64,000 nt of DNA from Clostridiales bacterium (GTDB taxonomy: Bacteria; Bacillota; Clostridia; Christensenellales; Pumilibacteraceae), in contig JAFLVG010000001.1 in the NCBI GenBank assembly GCA_022508445.1, positions 186,001 to 250,000 of the forward strand, given 5' to 3'. The notes below the pieces were generated by a model that searched no databases, was not told the origin of the DNA, and worked only from the letters and a program-made list of their open reading frames with translations. Made by a program: the position numbers and the translations under genes. Position 1 is the stretch's first letter; every line of letters starts with the position of its first letter. Of the stretch, positions 8,007-16,783 are shown piece by piece.

Positions 8007-9686
8007 CTACTCTACAATCACTTTATAACAAAACGGCTTAACGGAAGTATCGGAAATACAGACCGAACTATCCGAATTATTGACAATCAACGTCACTTTT
8101 TGACCGTCGGTAATGCGCTCTATAACGATAGCGCCGTTTTGCTCGCGAAAAACAGCGTCGCCGTCTGTCAAAGCGCGCAATCTTTTATATTTCAGCAGTT
8201 CCTTTACTCGCTTTGAAAACGAATGTTCGCCCCAAATAAAACATCTGCGACTGTCCGGATCGTATCCGCCTTCGAGCGGTATCTCCGTGCCGTAATACAC
8301 CATAGTAGCGCCCGGCATAAACGTTTCTACGGCAAGCGCCAAAAGCAGTTTGTTTTCGTCTTTTCCGCATTCCGTATAGAACCTGTGCGTATCGTGACTA
8401 TCCAAAAGATTGAGCATCATTAAATTGGCTTGTGTAACATTGCGCATCATGAGCTCGTTTAGTTTATCACATAGCGCCGCAGTATCGAGCTTTTTATAAA
8501 CAAAATAATCGAGCATGGCTTTTGTGAACGCGTAATTCATAATGGAATCAAACTGGTCGCCGCACAAATAGCTCGAACTGTCGTGCCAATTTTCGCCGAT
8601 AAGCACCTTGTCGGCGCCGATAGCTTTTATGCGTTTTCGGAATTTTCGCCAAAACTCGTGACTTACCTCGTCGGACACGTCAAGCCGCCAACCGTCAATG
8701 CCGTATTCCTTTATCCAATACTCGCCTACACTGCACAGATACTCTTGCACCTCGGGATTTGCGGTGTTCCATTTGGGCATGTAATCGCACGAAGCGAAAA
8801 CCTCGTAATTAAGCGGGCGCTTTGTAGGCTTTTCGCCGTATATCACGAACCAATCGAAATACGGCGAGCGTTTGCCTTTTTCGCACACATCGCGAAACTG
8901 TTTAATGTCCTCACTGCAATGGTTGAACACCGCGTCGAGTATTACTCGTATTCCGCGTGCCTTGCAAGCCGTCATCAGTCTGTCGAATGCCGCATTGCCT
9001 CCGAAGTGCGGATCCACGCTGAAATAATCGCTTATGTCGTATTTGTGGTTTGAGCGCGACGTGAATATAGGCGTAAGATAAAGCGTGTTTACGCCGAGAT
9101 CGCAAATGTAATCGAGCTTTTGCGCAATGCCGTCGAGGTTGCCGCCCGCAAAGCTTTTTGAAGTGGGCTTGTCTCCCCATTTAAGGTTAATAAAGTCATC
9201 GCACGCCGCAGTTTCCGAGCTTTTGACTGAATTTTCGGGAATAACCCCTCGATGAAATCTGTCTACGAAAATTTGATAAACCACCGCGCGCGACAGCCAT
9301 TCGCAACGCGGAAATATATCGTTTCCGTTTAAATACGCAAGCTGAAAGAAATTGTAAAACGCGACCGAAAAATCATACGTTTCGGTCAAGCCGTCCTCAG
9401 AGTAGTAATATTTATTACCTTCGTTATCGGTAAGTAAAAATATATATGCCAAGCGTTTATCGTCAAGATTGAGTCTAATCGTAAAATAATCAAACAGTCC
9501 GTCGGATGCCGAAATATTCATCCGTGCGATTTTTCTGTGCAAGCTGAACTCGTGTTTTTGCCCGTAAATCACATCGGCAATCGAAATATCGCCCTTTGCC
9601 GCACGAAGCCTGATTTCCGCCGTGTCGGGCGTCAGCGCAAAGCTGTACAGTGAATCCGACTTATGTAAAATAGCATGCCTGTTCAT
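8007..9686 (-). CDS. GH13 alpha-glucan hydrolase (neopullulanase/cyclomaltodextrinase-like)
   Basis: A 559-residue enzyme without signal peptide, so cytoplasmic. An N-terminal beta domain (about residues 1-125) precedes the GH13 barrel. Conserved regions: VYQIFVDRFHRG near 135, DAVFNHC near 250, GWRLDVSDEV with the nucleophile Asp near 335, IGENW with the acid/base Glu near 365, and LLDSHDTHR with the third Asp near 425. All three catalytic carboxylates are present. The domain order and first motif fit the neopullulanase/cyclomaltodextrinase group (GH13_20), which degrades imported maltodextrins. It is the first gene of the importer operon and is divergent from the LacI regulator (43-bp gap). 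Start ATG 9686 has AAGGT 5-6 nt upstream. Confidence 0.85.
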   Translation of the reverse strand: MNRHAILHKSDSLYSFALTPDTAEIRLRAAKGDISIADVIYGQKHEFSLHRKIARMNISASDGLFDYFTIRLNLDDKRLAYIFLLTDNEGNKYYYSEDGLTETYDFSVAFYNFFQLAYLNGNDIFPRCEWLSRAVVYQIFVDRFHRGVIPENSVKSSETAACDDFINLKWGDKPTSKSFAGGNLDGIAQKLDYICDLGVNTLYLTPIFTSRSNHKYDISDYFSVDPHFGGNAAFDRLMTACKARGIRVILDAVFNHCSEDIKQFRDVCEKGKRSPYFDWFVIYGEKPTKRPLNYEVFASCDYMPKWNTANPEVQEYLCSVGEYWIKEYGIDGWRLDVSDEVSHEFWRKFRKRIKAIGADKVLIGENWHDSSSYLCGDQFDSIMNYAFTKAMLDYFVYKKLDTAALCDKLNELMMRNVTQANLMMLNLLDSHDTHRFYTECGKDENKLLLALAVETFMPGATMVYYGTEIPLEGGYDPDSRRCFIWGEHSFSKRVKELLKYKRLRALTDGDAVFREQNGAIVIERITDGQKVTLIVNNSDSSVCISDTSVKPFCYKVIVE

Positions 9687-9729
9687 GAATTACCTTGACT
9701 TAAAGTTTGATGTTTGTTAAAATATCGAT
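9687..9729. promoter_or_regulatory. Divergent control region lacI / GH13 operon; leaderless lacI promoter
   Basis: For the rightward gene: TTGACT at 9695-9700, 17-bp spacer, TAAAAT at 9718-9723, then 6 nt (ATCGAT) and ATG 9730, with no ribosome-binding site, so a leaderless mRNA is predicted. The segment ACTTAAAGTTTGA at 9698-9710 resembles the palindromic operator at 12514-12525 (ACTTAAACGTTTAAC) but lacks one central base, so autoregulation is possible though weakly supported. The leftward promoter of the GH13 operon must start inside or overlap this region. Its boxes are poor (TTGTCG ... TAACAA). Confidence 0.6.
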
Positions 9730-10554
9730 ATGAGTTCGACAAGAGATAGAAAGAAGAACAGAGTCACCATAAAGGACGTTGCCACCGCCGCCGATGTTTC
9801 CATAGCCACGGTGTCGTATGTGCTTAACAACACCCCCGGACAATCTATAAGCGAAGACACGCGCAAAAAAGTTTTGCAGTTTGCCAATCTTTTAGGCTAC
9901 GAATGCAACGTTATGGCAAAGTATTTGGCGTCAGGAAAATCGAACACGATTTCCGTGATTCTAAAAGACGCTAAACCGTTCGCGGCACATTACTATTTGA
10001 AACTGTTGACAGAGCTTTCGCGCCTACTGTGGCGACAAAATTTCGGACTCAAAATAGTCGATTACAGCGACGGCTTCAAGCGCAACACCGATTGTGACGC
10101 TTACATAACGATTGCACTGTCGGAAAAAGAGTTTCGCGAGTTTGCCGACACCAAATACATTCCGGTAATAGCGATTGACAGTGCGTTCGACGATTTCCTT
10201 TTCTACCGTATCAACGACGACTACGAATCGCTGTACAAAACTGCGAAATCGGAATCGGGCTTGGACAAGATAGGACTTCTGACTTTCGATCTACCCGAAG
10301 AAGTTATACAATCCGCCTCCGCCGTTTTCGACGAAGTAAAAATCGTAAATTCATTAAGCGATTTAAACGCGCTCGACAGCAAAACGTGCTACGTCACTCT
10401 ATCGGGCGCAATACACGACATCGCCCCGAAATCGCTCAATATTCGATTGCAAAGTTCGTCGTTCGCTCTTAAAGCGTCTGCGGCGGCAGATGCCGTGATA
10501 AAGGCTCTTAACCGCTTACAAGCTCCGTCCGGAGAACACCACATAAAGGTTTAA
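9730..10554 (+). CDS. LacI-family transcriptional regulator (short sensor domain)
   Basis: A 274-residue regulator. Residues 12-70 form the LacI helix-turn-helix and hinge (VTIKDVATAADVSIATVSYV, then RKKVLQFANLLGYECNVMAK). The sensor domain of about 200 residues is clearly shorter than the usual 270-280 and diverged, so it may be a compacted ligand-binding domain. It is divergent from the maltodextrin operon and probably controls it. A perfect LacI-type palindrome also lies in the promoter of the starch-binding lipoprotein gene downstream. The mRNA looks leaderless (ATG 6 nt after the -10 box). Ligand is unknown; maltose or maltodextrin is inferred. Confidence 0.85.
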   Translation: MSSTRDRKKNRVTIKDVATAADVSIATVSYVLNNTPGQSISEDTRKKVLQFANLLGYECNVMAKYLASGKSNTISVILKDAKPFAAHYYLKLLTELSRLLWRQNFGLKIVDYSDGFKRNTDCDAYITIALSEKEFREFADTKYIPVIAIDSAFDDFLFYRINDDYESLYKTAKSESGLDKIGLLTFDLPEEVIQSASAVFDEVKIVNSLSDLNALDSKTCYVTLSGAIHDIAPKSLNIRLQSSSFALKASAAADAVIKALNRLQAPSGEHHIKV

Positions 10555-10571
10555 ATACATATTACATGAGT

Positions 10572-10608
10572 ATGCGGTGCGCGCTATCATAACGCGCACC
10601 GCATTTTT
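10572..10608. terminator. Bidirectional terminator between convergent genes
   Basis: A 12-bp perfect stem (ATGCGGTGCGCG at 10572-10583 with 10593-10604), 9-nt loop, then five T on the plus strand and AAAA on its left shoulder. It separates the LacI gene from the convergent starch-binding lipoprotein gene. Confidence 0.8.
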
Positions 10609-10639
10609 ATGTTCCCAAAAATTAGGCTCTTAAAAAACG

Positions 10640-12457
10640 TTACACACTTACGGAATAGATATCCACCTTGCCGGTTGCGATTGTGTAAACGACTTTGTAT
10701 GTACCCGTCGTCGTGCAAGTGAAGTTGGTTCCGGACTCTGGACGGAAGCTGTCGTTTGCGTCGCCGTCCGTACCGAGCTTAGTGACGTCGATAAATGTTC
10801 CGTTGCCGCTTGACGCGCCTTTATCATACAGGGCAAGGCCGAAACTGTTCCCTTCGCCTGCGGTAATCGTTACCGTAATCTCATACGCCGTTTCTTCGGA
10901 ATTGAGAACCATTCTCCACTCTTCGGCGAAACCGTGATTCCAATCGCTCGGGCTCGGCGTGCCTGCCGAATTAGTTATGCCTACGCCCTTAATATAGATA
11001 TCGTAAATATCGGGCGAGTCGCTGTGAATTGTGATTTTAATAATTTTCGAATAGCTGTCGAACGCAATGTCATAAGTACCGGCTGTGACGACTTTGATAT
11101 TATAGTTGTCTCCTGCGGGATTTGCCGCGACAAAAGCATCGCTCGTATTGTTAAAATACTTATAGCTGTATGTGTTTGCCATATTATCCCAACCCAATTC
11201 TTCCGTGCCTGCCGCGTAAGCTCTTATAACAATCTCATCATCCGCGGCAAGAGAAAGTCCGGTATAAGTGTAAACGCCATTATTCGCCGTCAACTTGAAC
11301 GAATCGGCATCTTGTTGGTAGGCGCCCCAATTGACCTCACCGTATTTTCCGTCAAGATAATAGTCGTATTGCGCAGGCGTTTTTTGATCGTTGAACGTTA
11401 CTGACAAGGTTTCAGCTTTCGCATCGTAAACAAACGTATACATTCCGCTCGCCTTTGCGGTTATGTTTCCTGTTGTGCCGTCTACATACGCTTTACTGGC
11501 TTCGGTGAGTTTATCCGCCTTGATATTAGGACCGCTTGCAATCTGTCCGTCAACCGATTGTTTGGATATGAACATAAACTGCTCGTTCTGTTTGAGATAA
11601 ATCTCCAACGTATAAATATCGCCGTTTTGTCGCATTTGCGTAGCGTCATTGTACATATCCGCCCATGCGGTGATATTTTCGCCCTTAATGAAGTAATGTG
11701 TGTAGTCGGAAGACACCTCGGCGGCGTCACCGTTGCGCTTGTATGAAAGCTCCGTTAGCTTGCCGTCTACATCCACGTCGAGCGTCAATGTATAATTGCC
11801 CGACTGCCCGACCATGATGTCCGCAGTCTTGTTTATGCCGCTTAGTCCGCCGCCGAAATAGAACGGAGCATCGCTCTCGGTGGAGTACTGCTCCGGCGTC
11901 ATGTAGCCGTAACCGATTTGATAATTGCCCCATCCGTCTACCGTATTGAGGATTTGGAATTTATCCTTTGCGTAAAAATCGGCAGTGAATGTAAATCTGT
12001 TTCCTTTATTAGCGTCATGGTCAAACGTTACACTTGCAGGCAAATCGGCAGCCGAATCCCCCTTAAACTCTTTCCAGTCGCCCGATTCGGCAAACAGCGC
12101 GGATGTCGAAGATGTACCCGCAAGATACCAAGTGTGATCGTCTGCGGCAGTAGAGCGAAATCCCGCATATACACTTGTGTTTGCCACAATACCGACAGAA
12201 AAGTCAAACGGCTGACTGTAAGTGGGCGTCGCGCACCAGCGCACAAATTCATACCCTTCTTTCGGAGGATCCTCCGCAGGTCTGGTCACCGTCCCGTTTT
12301 TGGATACTTCTTGCGTATACAACACGGTTGTTCCATCGTAAAATGTTACCGTGTATTTCCCACTACCTGTACCTGCATCATCTCCGCAGGCCATAAGCGC
12401 GCCTGCACCCATTGCCACGCATAATGCCGAGATGAGCAATTTTTGCACTTTTTTCAT
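10640..12457 (-). CDS. Starch-binding-type surface lipoprotein with InlB-like and repeated beta domains
   Basis: A 605-residue lipoprotein. The signal peptide MKKVQKLLISALCVAMGAGA ends in lipobox LMAC. Residues 33-100 (KYTVTFYDG ... GYEFVRW ... VYAGF) match the InlB/Listeria-Bacteroides beta-grasp repeat found in surface proteins. The remainder contains about four similar beta-sandwich units. Each ends with a variant of 'GTYxxxYDxxxxxLxVT' and the later units carry WG/WD aromatic positions, a pattern seen in starch-binding modules (SusE/F and CBM types). No catalytic motif is seen. Start ATG 12457 has GGAGG 6-7 nt upstream. The promoter contains a LacI-type operator, so expression is likely tied to the neighbouring maltodextrin genes. 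Alpha-glucan binding is inference. Confidence 0.7.
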   Translation of the reverse strand: MKKVQKLLISALCVAMGAGALMACGDDAGTGSGKYTVTFYDGTTVLYTQEVSKNGTVTRPAEDPPKEGYEFVRWCATPTYSQPFDFSVGIVANTSVYAGFRSTAADDHTWYLAGTSSTSALFAESGDWKEFKGDSAADLPASVTFDHDANKGNRFTFTADFYAKDKFQILNTVDGWGNYQIGYGYMTPEQYSTESDAPFYFGGGLSGINKTADIMVGQSGNYTLTLDVDVDGKLTELSYKRNGDAAEVSSDYTHYFIKGENITAWADMYNDATQMRQNGDIYTLEIYLKQNEQFMFISKQSVDGQIASGPNIKADKLTEASKAYVDGTTGNITAKASGMYTFVYDAKAETLSVTFNDQKTPAQYDYYLDGKYGEVNWGAYQQDADSFKLTANNGVYTYTGLSLAADDEIVIRAYAAGTEELGWDNMANTYSYKYFNNTSDAFVAANPAGDNYNIKVVTAGTYDIAFDSYSKIIKITIHSDSPDIYDIYIKGVGITNSAGTPSPSDWNHGFAEEWRMVLNSEETAYEITVTITAGEGNSFGLALYDKGASSGNGTFIDVTKLGTDGDANDSFRPESGTNFTCTTTGTYKVVYTIATGKVDIYSVSV

Positions 12458-12513
12458 CTTCAACCTCCGATACAGTTTATGTCTAAGTCCGCTACCGCAT
12501 TTGCAGGTATTAC

Positions 12514-12525
12514 TTAAACGTTTAA
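12514..12525. promoter_or_regulatory. LacI-type operator, perfect palindrome
   Basis: TTAAACGTTTAA is a perfect 12-bp palindrome with the central CG typical of LacI/GalR operators. It lies at about +5 to +16 of the transcript that starts at the adjacent promoter, a repressing position. The likely ligand is the LacI-family protein encoded 2 kb to the left. Confidence 0.75.
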
Positions 12526-12529
12526 CTAT

Positions 12530-12557
12530 ATTATACAACAAATTTTTTCCTTGTCAA
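12530..12557 (-). promoter_or_regulatory. Promoter of starch-binding lipoprotein gene
   Basis: Reading leftward: TTGACA (12552-12557), 16-bp A/T-rich spacer, TATAAT (12530-12535). The predicted leader is about 65 nt and contains the LacI-type operator and a GGAGG ribosome-binding site. Confidence 0.75.
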
Positions 12558-12692
12558 TATATTTTGTAAATTTTTTTAAAAAAGTTTCGGGTAGCGCAAG
12601 AGTATGTTCCCTTGCGGTTATGTTTTTTGTAATACTCAACTACTTTTTCATACCCGCCGAGCAATCACGACTTTATTCCGACAAAACAAAAA

Positions 12693-12719
12693 CGGCGGTC
12701 ACGAAAAGCGTAACCGCCG
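12693..12719 (-). terminator. Terminator after membrane-protein gene
   Basis: Stem CGGCGGT (12693-12699) with ACCGCCG (12713-12719). Read leftward it is followed by GTTTTTGTTTTG, a good U-tract, and sits 20 nt past the stop of the gene ending at 12740. Confidence 0.75.
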
Positions 12720-12739
12720 ATTGTTGTACATAAGTTTAT

Positions 12740-13585
12740 TTACCGAAAAAAGCTGCCCCAAAAAGTCCTTTCATTGCGCATTTTTCTTTTAACGCTTCGC
12801 AACGCCGCCTCGTGTTCGAGGTAGTTCCGCTTTTTGTCTTCATCCAGCGTTTCAAACCATTTTTCGTTCTTTTTCTTTTCAACCAACAGAATGGCGAGCA
12901 GACCGCCCACAACGATTATCAAGGCGAAGTACCCGAGTGACAAAAACAGCTTCCCCGCCCCCGTCTTGATCATCACCAATCCGACAATCCATATAAGAGT
13001 AGAGATAATCACAATAATCGCAAGCCTTCGTATGCGATCGCCGACAATACTGCCCTTTGCGAACTCTTCCTTGGAACAGATCGCCAAATAGAAAGAACTG
13101 CGCACAAAACTGTAAAGATAAAGCCCTACGCATAACGGCACTAAAAACAAGGCGAAAAGCATGATGTAAGCAAGAACAATGACCAAGGCAGGCAATACCG
13201 ATAAACCCAAAGACAAAGTGAAGGCGGTCGGATTAAAGACTACTTTGAACACATCGCCCAAGCCGGTGAACGAATCGGACATTTTTATAAGCTCGTTGAA
13301 CAGAAAGCCTATCGCCACCATAACGCCGATAAGAAAAACTATCGCAAGCGCGGCGACAACCCGAAATGCAACGCGCGGCTTCTCGGGCTTGTGCAGCTCA
13401 TAGCAGAGCTTAGGCACTATAATGCCGCGCCGCGCACCTTTTTTGCGCAATTTTTGTACGCGCTTATAGCCTATTTTGCCGTAGCTCTTTTGCTCGTAGT
13501 CGATTTTGGGATCGCTTACGGCATTTTGTTCGACATTGCTCGCGGCGCTGTTTACTTCACTGTCATCGTAAAAGATATCATCCAT
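12740..13585 (-). CDS. Membrane protein of unknown function
   Basis: A 281-residue protein. Residues 1-65 are charged and probably cytoplasmic. Four or five hydrophobic helices follow (about 72-95, 115-150, 185-205, 213-235), and the tail is highly charged with many Lys and Arg (RSVKRKMRNERTF). No family is recognised. It follows the lipoprotein gene at 13589 with a 3-nt gap and shares its promoter, so the pair may work together at the membrane. It ends before a clear terminator. Confidence 0.65.
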   Translation of the reverse strand: MDDIFYDDSEVNSAASNVEQNAVSDPKIDYEQKSYGKIGYKRVQKLRKKGARRGIIVPKLCYELHKPEKPRVAFRVVAALAIVFLIGVMVAIGFLFNELIKMSDSFTGLGDVFKVVFNPTAFTLSLGLSVLPALVIVLAYIMLFALFLVPLCVGLYLYSFVRSSFYLAICSKEEFAKGSIVGDRIRRLAIIVIISTLIWIVGLVMIKTGAGKLFLSLGYFALIIVVGGLLAILLVEKKKNEKWFETLDEDKKRNYLEHEAALRSVKRKMRNERTFWGSFFR

Positions 13586-13588
13586 ATA

Positions 13589-14722
13589 TTAACCAATGTC
13601 AACCTGAATAAAGGTGTAGGTAAATTCGACGTCGGTTGTCCCGTCCATCGCCTTTATCGTTTGTTTAAGAATTATGGTTACGGCGCCGAAGCTCTTGTCC
13701 GCGACGCAAACGCCGGTCAGCGTTACATCACCGTCGGTCACGGTAATTTGACCGTAGTTTTCAGTCAATGTGTAATCACCGATTTGTTTTCCGTCGAGCG
13801 TTATATCGCCTTCAAGCGTACCGTCGGCTTTGCACAAAACATATTTCCCTATATTATTCTCACATACTTGACCTGCCCAATTCTTATAGTTTTCCAACTC
13901 ATCTGCCGAAACATTCGCCTCGACATCTATGCTGTTAAGCCGGAAAGTATTGCCGAATACTTCGGGGATAATAGGATTTGCCGTTTCAATATATTTTTGT
14001 GCGCCGGAGCTCCCATAGTAATTGAATTTCATTTCGACGTCATCGTATTCGTTGGTTATTCCGTCAATCTCGATTTCGCGCAAATAGCCGCCTTCCGTGA
14101 TCGACACCTTGACGGACTCTATACTGTACTCTATGTCGCCAGGCACATACTCGTCTTTGTTTTCTTCGCTCGGCACCATGCCCTGAATCGTAAGGGAGCT
14201 GTTTTTCCAATAGTAATCATAAAACTTTACTATAACATCGTCTTGGTCTTCGGTTCCGTATCCGCCGGGTGTGTCGAACTTGGCGTAGTTGTCACGGTAC
14301 AGCTTTAACAGCCTCTCTACAAGTGCGTCATAGTATTCGTTGTAGTATGCAACCCGTCGTTCGAAGTATTCTTCCGTGACAAGCTCGACGCTTACATAGT
14401 CACCCTTATAGTACCGCGAATCCTTTTTAAATAGAACGTCTGTGCTGCCATACACATGGTTGGTATAAACATAGGCTCTGTTATTTGCGTCATACAATAA
14501 TTCTTCACTCTGTCGATATGAGTCTATTTCCTCATCAAAATACTGCTGTACCAACCGATAGTCGCGCACATTAATCGCGGCATTGAATGCCGACTTCCAC
14601 TGAGTCTCTGAATGCGCCTTTTGAGGAGCGGTGTCTCCACCGTCGCCGCAAGCGACAACCCCGAACGCGCATGTCGCGGCACAAGTCGCCGCCGCAACGA
14701 GTGAGATAATCTTTTTCTTCAT
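13589..14722 (-). CDS. Lipoprotein of unknown function
   Basis: A 377-residue lipoprotein with signal peptide MKKKIISLVAAATCAATCAF and lipobox VVAC. The mature part has a Tyr/Glu-rich helical N-terminal third and a beta-rich C-terminal half (repeated short strands such as GDITLDGKQIGDYTLTENYG). No known domain is recognised. Start ATG 14722 has AAGGAGGG 8 nt upstream. It is the first gene of a two-gene unit with a membrane protein and has an unusually long leader of about 210 nt. Confidence 0.65.
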   Translation of the reverse strand: MKKKIISLVAAATCAATCAFGVVACGDGGDTAPQKAHSETQWKSAFNAAINVRDYRLVQQYFDEEIDSYRQSEELLYDANNRAYVYTNHVYGSTDVLFKKDSRYYKGDYVSVELVTEEYFERRVAYYNEYYDALVERLLKLYRDNYAKFDTPGGYGTEDQDDVIVKFYDYYWKNSSLTIQGMVPSEENKDEYVPGDIEYSIESVKVSITEGGYLREIEIDGITNEYDDVEMKFNYYGSSGAQKYIETANPIIPEVFGNTFRLNSIDVEANVSADELENYKNWAGQVCENNIGKYVLCKADGTLEGDITLDGKQIGDYTLTENYGQITVTDGDVTLTGVCVADKSFGAVTIILKQTIKAMDGTTDVEFTYTFIQVDIG

Positions 14723-15128
14723 GGTCTATCCCTCCTTAAACCGAAATTAATAATGCATAAGACAAAGCAAGCGCACTCATACGCAAACTACGTCGCCGAG
14801 CAAACCCTACGATGCAATGAATTTAAAAAACGCACATAAACGGAATTTGTCGTTTAGCAGAATTCTGTGTATGCCTGTTGAAATACATATTAAGTTAAAA
14901 TCTTTTTCTCCAATCGGTCGAAAGATCTGTCGGCACAGTTAGTATATCACAGTTTAAATTAAAAATCAATACTTTATCGATTTAATCTTGTCATTCATAC
15001 ATGACTGCATTATAAATCGGGTATTATACTCCCCCAAGAGTATTACATATGATTTGTCGTCACCGCCGATTTGCCACCGCAAAAATTCAAATTTACTTTT
15101 CTACTGAAACGAGTCGAACCGTTACGGG
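14723..15128. other. Intergenic: promoter and long 5' leader of the lipoprotein gene
   Basis: The left 210 nt are the predicted leader of the gene starting at 14722. Its promoter is TTGATT (14964-14969), 17-bp spacer, TATACT (14941-14946), read leftward. The leader is A/T-rich with no recognised riboswitch. The right 180 nt (14950-15128) are A/T-rich and hold no gene that I can support. No clear terminator for the ABC-F gene is seen. Confidence 0.5.
14941..14969 (-). promoter_or_regulatory. Promoter of lipoprotein/membrane-protein unit
   Basis: TTGATT (14964-14969), 17-bp spacer, TATACT (14941-14946), leftward. Predicted start near 14934, giving a leader of about 212 nt. Confidence 0.65.
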
Positions 15129-16595
15129 TTATGGGAATAGCTTAATAATGCTTGTCGCAATCTTATCACGAAAGGCTTTATCGTGTTCGACGAATATCAT
15201 GGTAGGCAAAAATTTGTTCAGTAAATTTTCGATTTGAATGCGAGAATAAACGTCAATATAATTCAATGGCTCGTCCCAAACATATAGATGCGCATGCTCG
15301 CAAAGGCTCTTGGCAATCAATGTCTTTTTCTTTTGACCGTCCGAAAAATCGGATATATCCTTTTCGAACTGTCGCCTATCAAACCCCATTTTGCGAAGAA
15401 TGGTTTTAAATAAACTTTCGTCTATACCGTTGGAAACCGCAAAATCGTCGAGCATGCCATGCAAGTGCGAAGTATCTTGCGGCACATAGGAAATAATAAG
15501 ATCCGAGCCGATGTCCAACATACCGGCATGTGCAATCGGCTGACCGCAAAGCAATTTCAACAGACTGCTTTTGCCGCTCCCGTTTTTTCCTTCGAGAGCA
15601 ATGCGCTGTCCACGTTTAATCTCAAATGTTACGGGCGCGCAAACTTCCTTACCGTCGTAGACCGGTATAACCGCGGAAAAAGTCGCAAGTCGTTCGGAGC
15701 GATACGGAAGAGGCAATATTTTCAGACTGCTTTCAACTTCGATGTTTTTAAGCAAGCTCGATTTTTGTTCGATTTCTCTTTGCCGTCTTGCCTCTACGAC
15801 CTTCGCGCGTTTCATCATTTTTGCCGACTTATGCCCGACATAACCTTTGTCTCCCGCCCCGATTTTCGAGCCTTCGACGATATCTGCCCAGCCCGCAGTG
15901 CGTCTTGCCGTTTCCTGCAAGCGTTTTATGTCCGCTTCAAGTCGGTCGTTTTGCCGACGTTCAAAGTTTTGCTGCCTCTCGAAGTTCGTCATAAACGATG
16001 AGAAATTACCGCTTTGCACTTCTATATCCGACCTATTCAAAGAAAGAATATGATCTACGCAACCGTCTAAAAAACACCTGTCGTGAGAGACCAAAATAAA
16101 ACTTTTTTTCTTACGCAAATACGCGGACAGCAATTCTCTCGCATGTGAGTCCAAATGATTGGTGGGCTCGTCTATAAGCAAAAAATGTCCCTCGTTCAAA
16201 AACATGGCGGCGAGCAAAACTTTCGTTTGTTCACCGTTGGATAAAGTGTCGAACTGCCTGTATAGCACTTCGCAATCCACGTCGAGATACGACAGCTCCC
16301 TAATAAACTGCCACTGCTCGGCAGTCGGACAAACTTCTCGTAAAACATCTTCCGTCAAGCACTTTTTATCTCGTACAAAATACGGAAAATAATCGAACAG
16401 CACAGAAGAAACAATCTTACCGCTGTATTCGTATTTGCCCAGTAGAAGATTGAGAAACGTTGTTTTTCCTCGTCCGTTTCTGCCTACAAAGCCAAGTTTC
16501 CAATCAGTGTCTATTTGAAAAGACACATTCTCGAAAATATTATCGTAGCTCGACGGATAGGAAAACGTAAGATTTTCCACTTTGATAACCGACAT
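15129..16595 (-). CDS. Antibiotic-resistance ABC-F protein (Lsa/CplR type)
   Basis: A 488-residue soluble protein with two ATPase domains and no membrane segment. First domain: Walker A GRNGRGKTT near residue 38, signature LSNGEQTK near 133, Walker B HFLLIDEPTNHLD near 155. A charged linker follows (about 190-290). Second domain: Walker A GKNGSGKSS near 335, degenerate signature FSDGQKKK near 410, Walker B LYVWDEPLNYID near 430. The opening residues (VENLTFSYPSSYDNIFENV ... DTDWKLGFVGRNGRGKTT) closely resemble LsaA/CplR. Such proteins bind the ribosomal E site and displace lincosamides, streptogramin A and pleuromutilins. Expression is controlled by an attenuator directly upstream. The exact resistance profile is inference. 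Confidence 0.85.
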   Translation of the reverse strand: MSVIKVENLTFSYPSSYDNIFENVSFQIDTDWKLGFVGRNGRGKTTFLNLLLGKYEYSGKIVSSVLFDYFPYFVRDKKCLTEDVLREVCPTAEQWQFIRELSYLDVDCEVLYRQFDTLSNGEQTKVLLAAMFLNEGHFLLIDEPTNHLDSHARELLSAYLRKKKSFILVSHDRCFLDGCVDHILSLNRSDIEVQSGNFSSFMTNFERQQNFERRQNDRLEADIKRLQETARRTAGWADIVEGSKIGAGDKGYVGHKSAKMMKRAKVVEARRQREIEQKSSLLKNIEVESSLKILPLPYRSERLATFSAVIPVYDGKEVCAPVTFEIKRGQRIALEGKNGSGKSSLLKLLCGQPIAHAGMLDIGSDLIISYVPQDTSHLHGMLDDFAVSNGIDESLFKTILRKMGFDRRQFEKDISDFSDGQKKKTLIAKSLCEHAHLYVWDEPLNYIDVYSRIQIENLLNKFLPTMIFVEHDKAFRDKIATSIIKLFP

Positions 16596-16615
16596 ACCAA
16601 AATCCTCCTTAACGC

Positions 16616-16650
16616 AAAAAAAGAGCTATGAGAAAGTTATCTCATAACTC
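16616..16650 (-). terminator. Attenuator terminator before the ABC-F gene
   Basis: An 11-bp stem with one G-U pair (16640-16650 with 16623-16633), 6-nt loop, then seven U (16616-16622), immediately upstream of the ribosome-binding site of the ABC-F gene. Confidence 0.85.
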
Positions 16651-16762
16651 AATTAACGCTCAAAAATATCAGACCTATTATTTGAGAAATCGACAGATTA
16701 AACTTTCTTGCAATGCCATAAACCAAAAGAGCAAAAAAACCTATCGGCTTATGATATAAGAA

Positions 16763-16783
16763 TTAGCAAGAAACTATAATCAC
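16763..16783 (-). CDS. Leader peptide MIIVSC of the ABC-F attenuator
   Basis: GTG ATT ATA GTT TCT TGC TAA, six codons, with AGAGGTGA 5 nt upstream of the GTG. Its last codons are inside the first leader hairpin, the position expected for antibiotic-induced stalling. It is too short for homology. The case rests on position, ribosome-binding site and RNA architecture. Confidence 0.6.
   Translation of the reverse strand: MIIVSC

Noticed and set aside
15049-15128. Possible attachment-site copy (GAGTCGAACC resembling a T arm) near the ABC-F gene end
   Set aside because: Only about 9-10 bases resemble a tRNA/tmRNA T arm and there is no matching direct repeat of the ssrA 3' end, so no att site can be claimed.
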